Shown here: positions 6,253 through 8,443 of the stretch, piece by piece
How the letters are laid out: the number at the start of each line of letters is the position of its first letter
How positions within the stretch are numbered: position 1 is the stretch's first letter
Source: Humimonas sp964465015
GTDB lineage: Bacteria; Gemmatimonadota; Gemmatimonadetes; Palauibacterales; Palauibacteraceae
Assembly: GCA_964465015.1 (NCBI GenBank)
Contig: CAYXHP010000048.1
Location: forward strand, 1-8,443
Direction of reading: 5' to 3'
DNA length: 8,443 nt
The notes under the pieces: generated by a model
What the model was told of the DNA's origin: nothing
What the model saw: only the letters and a program-made list of their open reading frames with translations
The model's database searches: none
Translations under genes and position numbers: made by a program

Positions 6253-7451
6253 GGCGCACCCTCCGTCGTCGGTCCAGTCAGCGCCGGGCGCTGGCCGCCG
6301 TGGCGCCGAGCCTGGCGGCCGTGGCGCTCGGGCTCGCCGTGGCGGCCTGCGGCGGCGGGGGCTCGCACACGCCGGGGCCGGTGCCCGTGAAAGCGGCCCG
6401 CGCCGAGCTCCGTGACGTCCCGTTCGAGGTCCGGTCCAACGGCACGGTCGAGCCACTGCAGACCGTCTCGGTCCTCGCGCGCGTCGAGGGAACGATTCAG
6501 CGCGTCGCGTTCTCGGAGGGCGAGGAGGTCCGCGCCGGCCAGGTGCTCTTCCAGCTCGATCCCCGGCCCTACCAGGCCGCGCTCGAGCAGGCCGAGGGCA
6601 ACCTCCAGAAGGACATCGCGCAGGCCCGAAACGCGGACCTCCAGGCGGCCCGTTACCAGAAGCTGGTCGAGAAGGACTTCGTGAGCTCCCAGCAGTACGA
6701 CCAGGCCCAGGCCAACGCGGCGGCCCTGCGCGCCTCGGTGAAGGCCGACTCGGCCGCGCTGGCCAGCGCACGGCTCAACCTGGAGTACGCGACCATCCGC
6801 TCCCCCATCGATGGCCGGACCGGCGGTCTCCTGGTGCACGAGGGGAACCTGGTCCGGGCCGGGAGTGGCCAGCCGCTGGTGGTGATCAACCAGATCCGGC
6901 CCGTGCTCGTGCGCTTCTCGGCCCCCGAGCGCTACCTGCCCCAGCTCCTGGCCAACCGCGGCGACTCACTGGTCGTGTTCGCGCAGCCGTCCGGGGACGA
7001 GGCCGAACGGGCCGAGGGACTCCTGACGTTCGTCGACAACACCGTGGACCCGTCCACGGGCACCGTGACGCTCAAGGCTCTCTTCCCCAACTCGGCCGAG
7101 CGTCTGTGGCCGGGCGAGTACCTGGACGTGCGTCTCGTGCTGGACGTGCAGAAGGGAGCCGTCGTGGTGCCCCAGTCGGCCGTGGCCTCCGGTCAGAACG
7201 GCACCTACGTCTACATTATCAATCCCGCCGACTCCACGGTCACCAGCCGGGACGTGAAGGTGGCGCGCTCGGCGGACAGCGTGGACGTGATCGAGTCGGG
7301 GCTCCAGGGAGGTGAGATCGTGGTGACCGACGGGCAGCTGCGACTGTTCGCCGGCGCCCGGGCCGACATCACCAACCGGTCCGAGCTGGCCGGCGGATCC
7401 GGAACGGGGGCCGCCCGGACGCCCGAGGCCGTGACCACGGGGACCCCGTGA
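6249..7451 (+). CDS. RND efflux periplasmic adaptor (membrane fusion protein), lipoprotein
   Basis: The 400-aa protein would bridge the inner-membrane pump and the outer-membrane channel. The start is a GTG inside the previous gene's stop (GTGA). It gives an Arg-rich n-region, a hydrophobic Ala/Leu/Val core and the lipobox LAVAAC with Cys34, followed by a Gly-rich linker, so the adaptor is probably anchored to the inner membrane by lipid. Then come the first half of the lipoyl-like domain (TVSVLARVEGTIQRVAFSEGEEVRAGQVLFQLDP in register, about 72-105), an alpha-hairpin (about 108-178), and the second lipoyl half with NLEYATIRSPIDGRTGG (177-193). The beta-barrel and C-terminal membrane-proximal domains follow, including VDPSTGTVTLKALFPN, LWPGEYLDVRL and VVVPQSAVASGQNGTYVYI. 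These match the MdtA/AcrA family. Length is usual. No strong ribosome site precedes the GTG, so coupling to the upstream gene is likely. Confidence 0.93.
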   Translation: MRRTLRRRSSQRRALAAVAPSLAAVALGLAVAACGGGGSHTPGPVPVKAARAELRDVPFEVRSNGTVEPLQTVSVLARVEGTIQRVAFSEGEEVRAGQVLFQLDPRPYQAALEQAEGNLQKDIAQARNADLQAARYQKLVEKDFVSSQQYDQAQANAAALRASVKADSAALASARLNLEYATIRSPIDGRTGGLLVHEGNLVRAGSGQPLVVINQIRPVLVRFSAPERYLPQLLANRGDSLVVFAQPSGDEAERAEGLLTFVDNTVDPSTGTVTLKALFPNSAERLWPGEYLDVRLVLDVQKGAVVVPQSAVASGQNGTYVYIINPADSTVTSRDVKVARSADSVDVIESGLQGGEIVVTDGQLRLFAGARADITNRSELAGGSGTGAARTPEAVTTGTP

Positions 7452-8443
7452 ACCCATCGGAGCTGTTCATCAAGCGACCCGTCATGACCACGCTGGTCAT
7501 GGCGGGCATCCTCATCTTCGGCATCATGTCCTACCGGATGCTCCCGGTGAGCGACCTTCCGAACGTGGATTTCCCCACGATCTCGGTGAGCGCCAGCCTG
7601 CCGGGCGCGAGTCCCGAGACGATGGCCGCGGCGGTGGCGACGCCGCTCGAGAAGCAGTTCTCGACCATTGCGGGCATCTCCGACATGACGTCCACGAGCA
7701 CGCAGGGCGGAACCCACATCACCCTTCAGTTCGATTTGGACCGCAACATCGACGCGGCCGCGCAGGACGTGCAGGCCGCGATCTCCAAGACGCTGCATCA
7801 GCTCCCGACCGGGATCATCCCGCCCTCCTACAACAAGGTGAACCCGGCCGACGCGCCGATCATGTACCTGGCGTTGACCTCGAACAGCCTCGCCCTGTCG
7901 GCGCTGGACGAGTACGGCGAGACGGTGATGGGCCAGCGGATCTCGACGGTCGCGGGCGTGGCGCAGGTGTCGATCTACGGCGCGCAGAAGTACGCGGTGC
8001 GGATCCAGCTGGACCCGGGCGAGCTCGCCTCGCGAAAGATCGGGATCGACCAGGTCTCGCAGGCCGTGGCCAACGGCAACGTGAATCTCCCCACCGGCGT
8101 TCTGTGGGGCGCGCAGAAGGCCTACACCGTCGAGGCCAACGGGCAGCTCACCGACGCCCAGGCGTTCCGGAACCTCATCGTCACCTACCGAAACGGCTCG
8201 CCGGTGCGGCTCCAGGACCTGGGGCGGGTGCTGGACGATGTCCAGGACGACAAGACGGCCGGCTGGTACGACGACACCCGCTCGATCATCCTCGCCATCC
8301 AGCGGCAGCCGGGCACCAACACCGTGAAGGTGGCCGGCAACGTCCGGAAGCTGCTCGCCCAGCTGCAGAACGAGATCCCGGCCTCCGTGAACGTGCACAT
8401 GCTCTACGACCGGTCCGAGTCCATCCAGGACTCGGTGTCCGAC
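7448..8443 (+). CDS. RND multidrug efflux transporter, MdtB/MdtC-like (N-terminal part, cut by window edge)
   Basis: This is the proton-driven inner-membrane pump of the tripartite system; only the first 332 of an expected 1,000 or more residues are in the window. The GTG start overlaps the adaptor's stop (GTGA) and yields VNPSELFIKRPVMTTLVM, the usual RND opening of a short amphipathic helix followed by TM1 (about 12-32). Then come MLPVSDLPNVDFPTISVSA and LPGASPETMAAAVATPLEKQ, hallmarks of the HAE1/MdtB-MdtC type. The porter domain follows with STQGGTHITLQFDLDRNID, AAISKTLHQLP, GVAQVSIYGAQKYAVRIQLD, VANGNVNLPTG, and the docking-region stretch through VRLQDLGRVLDDVQDD to LYDRSESIQDS at the edge. 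This resembles MdtC more than AcrB by memory. The proton-relay residues of TM4 and TM10 lie outside the window. A second pump gene could follow, as in mdtBC, but this cannot be seen. Confidence 0.95.
   Translation, partial: MNPSELFIKRPVMTTLVMAGILIFGIMSYRMLPVSDLPNVDFPTISVSASLPGASPETMAAAVATPLEKQFSTIAGISDMTSTSTQGGTHITLQFDLDRNIDAAAQDVQAAISKTLHQLPTGIIPPSYNKVNPADAPIMYLALTSNSLALSALDEYGETVMGQRISTVAGVAQVSIYGAQKYAVRIQLDPGELASRKIGIDQVSQAVANGNVNLPTGVLWGAQKAYTVEANGQLTDAQAFRNLIVTYRNGSPVRLQDLGRVLDDVQDDKTAGWYDDTRSIILAIQRQPGTNTVKVAGNVRKLLAQLQNEIPASVNVHMLYDRSESIQDSVSD

Noticed and set aside
6249..6350. Possible twin-arginine export signal in the adaptor N-terminus (several RR pairs)
   Set aside because: The SRRxFLK pattern is absent; the Arg-rich start plus lipobox fits a Sec lipoprotein signal better.
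5725..6839. Minus-strand open frames of 269 and 348 codons across the efflux genes
   Set aside because: Shadows of the outer-membrane factor and adaptor genes, with Arg/Pro-rich translations typical of GC-rich antisense.
7211..8398. 395-codon minus-strand open frame antisense to the adaptor and pump genes
   Set aside because: The translation is rich in His, Arg, Gly and Val with no domain, and the plus strand is clearly coding.
1..8443. CRISPR arrays, tRNA genes, insertion sequences, phage or toxin-antitoxin genes
   Set aside because: No repeat-spacer pattern, tRNA-like folding motif, transposase or integrase-like protein was seen on either strand.

Overview
The window comes from a bacterium with a G+C-rich genome (judged by eye, not counted). 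It encodes outer-membrane efflux parts, so the cell has a two-membrane (Gram-negative type) envelope. No rRNA, tRNA or marker gene allows a firm placement. A GC-rich environmental lineage such as Gemmatimonadota, Acidobacteriota, Eisenbacteria or Myxococcota is a guess from overall style only.

Left part (1-1573, minus strand): the start of a SUF iron-sulfur cluster assembly operon. sufC (ATPase) is read first, then sufB (scaffold), which runs off the left edge. Between sufC and the divergent plus-strand genes lies a regulatory region of roughly 290 bp. It holds a plausible minus-strand promoter, a near-palindrome resembling a Fur box (1666-1680), and a GC-only 18-bp perfect palindrome in the presumed suf leader.

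Middle (1853-4641, plus strand): a two-gene unit with a 4-base stop/start overlap. The first gene is a medium-chain dehydrogenase/reductase that has four Cys of a structural zinc site but lacks the catalytic zinc ligands. The second is an FAD-dependent glycerol-3-phosphate dehydrogenase (GlpD).

Right part (4732-8443, plus strand): a tripartite RND efflux operon. The order is a TolC/NodT-type outer-membrane factor with a lipoprotein signal, a periplasmic adaptor also with a lipoprotein signal, and an MdtB/MdtC-like inner-membrane pump cut by the right edge. Both junctions are again GTGA overlaps, so the operon is compact and probably translationally coupled. No dedicated regulator is visible next to it.

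All genes belong to well-known families and I found no convincing undescribed system. The points most worth a second look are the putative iron-responsive operator at the suf promoter, the zinc-ligand pattern of the dehydrogenase, the His in place of Tyr in the GlpD signature, and the repeated GTGA junctions.
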